In this document: positions 6,242 through 7,344 of the stretch, piece by piece
Position numbering within the stretch: position 1 is the first letter of the stretch
Layout of the letters: each line of letters starts with the position of its first letter
NCBI GenBank assembly: GCA_028698535.1
Contig: JAQVDA010000032.1
Span: forward strand, 1 to 7,344
Length of the DNA: 7,344 nucleotides
Source of the DNA: Bacilli bacterium
GTDB lineage: Bacteria; Bacillota_I; Bacilli_A; RF39; UBA660
Direction: 5' to 3'
Position numbers and translations under genes: made by a program
Notes under the pieces: model-generated
The model's input: the letters and a program-made list of their open reading frames with translations, nothing else
What the model was told of the DNA's origin: nothing
Database searches by the model: none

Positions 6242-7324
6242 CTATATCTTCCATAACTTTTTTTGTTCGTTTGGATTAAAGTCAAAATCAAAGTAAGAGT
6301 ATTTTGTTGTTTCAAAACTTAAATAATTATCGATATCCTTTTTTGCTGATCGTGATAGATTATAAACTCTCTCAGCATTCTCCCCGTTTTGTACTAAAGG
6401 AATTATGTACCGTCTTTTTGCTTTAATACTAACACAATGTTTATCCTTAACAAACACATGACTATCAAAAACTTGAGTCGCTTCTTGAAACATTTTAAAA
6501 GTTTCACTTAAATAATTATCCTTGCAATTTCTTATTCTATTAATTATTTCTTCTTCTGATAATGTATATAAGTCTTCAAGTGTAATAAACTTTCTGTCAT
6601 ACATAGCCTTTACCATATCAGCTAAAAATTGCATAGTTGTTTTCTCGGCATTTGTAATCCAAGTAGGCCATAACTTTGAAACAATAGAAATATATTTTTC
6701 GCATACCGACAAATCTTTAAATGCTAATTCATTAATGCCATTTTCATTTTTTACTATAGTTATATTGTTATAGCATTCCTTAATATCATCTAAGTTCCAA
6801 ACCCTATGAAAAATTAACCCTGTTGAAAAATTATATTCAAACCGATCAGCTGATAATTGAGGTGTATCATTATCAGCTATCGGATATAACTTATAATCAT
6901 TTACTTCGTCTAAAGTAATGTTGTCTCTTTTCAAAAGAGCCATTATTTGTTTAGAGTTTTCTATTATTTCTGTAGTTTTTTCTTCTGTACTTTCTTGCCT
7001 TTCGTGGTCGCCATTTAAAAAATCAATAACATGTTTAAATACTGGTGCAGCAATATCATGCAATAAACCGGCTATAGTTTGCTTTTTATCGTGAGTAAAG
7101 TTCCATATAATCAAAGCAACGCCTACACTGTGGTCTAAATTAGAATACCAGTATCTAGTATTAAATACATTTGTGTAGTCTTTTCCGCATCCTAACGCTA
7201 TTTTGCTTATTCTTTCCATTTCTGGCGTTTCAATATATTCTAGTAACCACTCAGGGAACTCATTTGATAATATTCTAAAATATTCTCTAACTTCATCATT
7301 TAAATTTTCTAAATATTTTGACAT
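6242..7324 (-). CDS. HD-domain phosphohydrolase-like protein, function unknown
   Basis: The 360-residue protein carries a clear HD metal-phosphohydrolase signature. In numbering from ATG 7324 it has LDH at 63-65, GLLHDIAAPVFKHVIDF at 86-102 (H89, D90), a downstream DHE at 106-108, and LSADRFEY at 157-164, where D160 is the expected last metal ligand. The H...HD...D spacing and the DRxxY motif resemble the COG1078/YwfO and dGTPase-like branch, which acts on nucleotides or nucleic acids. The substrate here is unknown. The region after about residue 190 is helical-looking and not recognised. There is no signal peptide or membrane segment, so it is probably cytoplasmic. A TTG at 7339 would add five residues, but ATG at 7324 has GGTGG at good spacing and is preferred. 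The gene converges on ssrA and is not part of the housekeeping operon. It could be accessory DNA next to a tmRNA integration site. No clear terminator follows its TAG stop. Confidence 0.85.
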   Translation of the reverse strand: MSKYLENLNDEVREYFRILSNEFPEWLLEYIETPEMERISKIALGCGKDYTNVFNTRYWYSNLDHSVGVALIIWNFTHDKKQTIAGLLHDIAAPVFKHVIDFLNGDHERQESTEEKTTEIIENSKQIMALLKRDNITLDEVNDYKLYPIADNDTPQLSADRFEYNFSTGLIFHRVWNLDDIKECYNNITIVKNENGINELAFKDLSVCEKYISIVSKLWPTWITNAEKTTMQFLADMVKAMYDRKFITLEDLYTLSEEEIINRIRNCKDNYLSETFKMFQEATQVFDSHVFVKDKHCVSIKAKRRYIIPLVQNGENAERVYNLSRSAKKDIDNYLSFETTKYSYFDFDFNPNEQKKLWKI

Positions 7325-7332
7325 ATACAAAA

Positions 7333-7337
7333 CCACC
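7333..7337 (-). promoter_or_regulatory. Ribosome binding site deciding the HD-gene start
   Basis: GGTGG (7337 down to 7333, minus strand) sits eight bases before ATG at 7324-7322. An upstream TTG at 7339 overlaps this site and so could not use it. This favours the 360-residue form. The promoter must lie at or beyond the right edge of the window. Confidence 0.6.
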
Positions 7338-7344
7338 AATAAAA

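Noticed and set aside
6522..6773. 83-codon plus-strand frame inside the HD-domain gene
   Set aside because: It is antisense to a recognised coding region, with no convincing Shine-Dalgarno or family resemblance. It is a shadow.

Overview
The window comes from an AT-rich, low-G+C genome, most likely a Bacillota member (Firmicutes; Bacilli, or a standard-code mollicute-like or erysipelotrichial lineage). The gene order, the Shine-Dalgarno style, the tmRNA and the protein sequences all fit this. All tryptophans in the recognised proteins are TGG, no gene is interrupted by TGA, and rnr ends with TGA. This argues for the standard genetic code and against the Mycoplasma/Spiroplasma code. I cannot name the genus.

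Layout. Bases 1-5739 hold a same-strand run of housekeeping genes: the 3' part of pgk (cut by the left edge), tpiA, a CaCA-family cation/Ca2+ antiporter, secG, rnr, a 50-codon GTG-started small membrane protein at 5106-5258, and smpB. Next comes ssrA (tmRNA, 5800-6139) with its own near-consensus extended -10 promoter at 5760-5788 and an intrinsic terminator at 6191-6214. On the opposite strand, converging on ssrA, lies a complete HD-domain phosphohydrolase-like gene (6242-7324). Its start is preceded by only 20 bases of the window.

How the genes work together. Pgk and TpiA are consecutive lower-glycolysis enzymes. SecG is part of the Sec translocon. RNase R, SmpB and tmRNA form the trans-translation module: SmpB and tmRNA rescue stalled ribosomes and tag the nascent chain, and RNase R degrades the faulty mRNA. 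In many Firmicutes a pgk-tpiA-gpmI-eno run lies near secG-rnr-smpB-ssrA. Here gpmI and eno are absent between tpiA and secG, and an antiporter gene takes their place.

Points worth attention: the unannotated small membrane protein between rnr and smpB; a short tmRNA tag, ADNQFAFAA, ending in FAA rather than the common LAA; a possible terminator/alternative-hairpin switch between secG and rnr; a hairpin overlapping the ribosome binding site of the antiporter; the overlapping ATG/GTG start of secG; and the HD-domain gene beside ssrA, a well-known integration hotspot. I see no CRISPR array, insertion sequence or complete new multi-gene system. The most likely accessory DNA is at the right edge, where the window ends.
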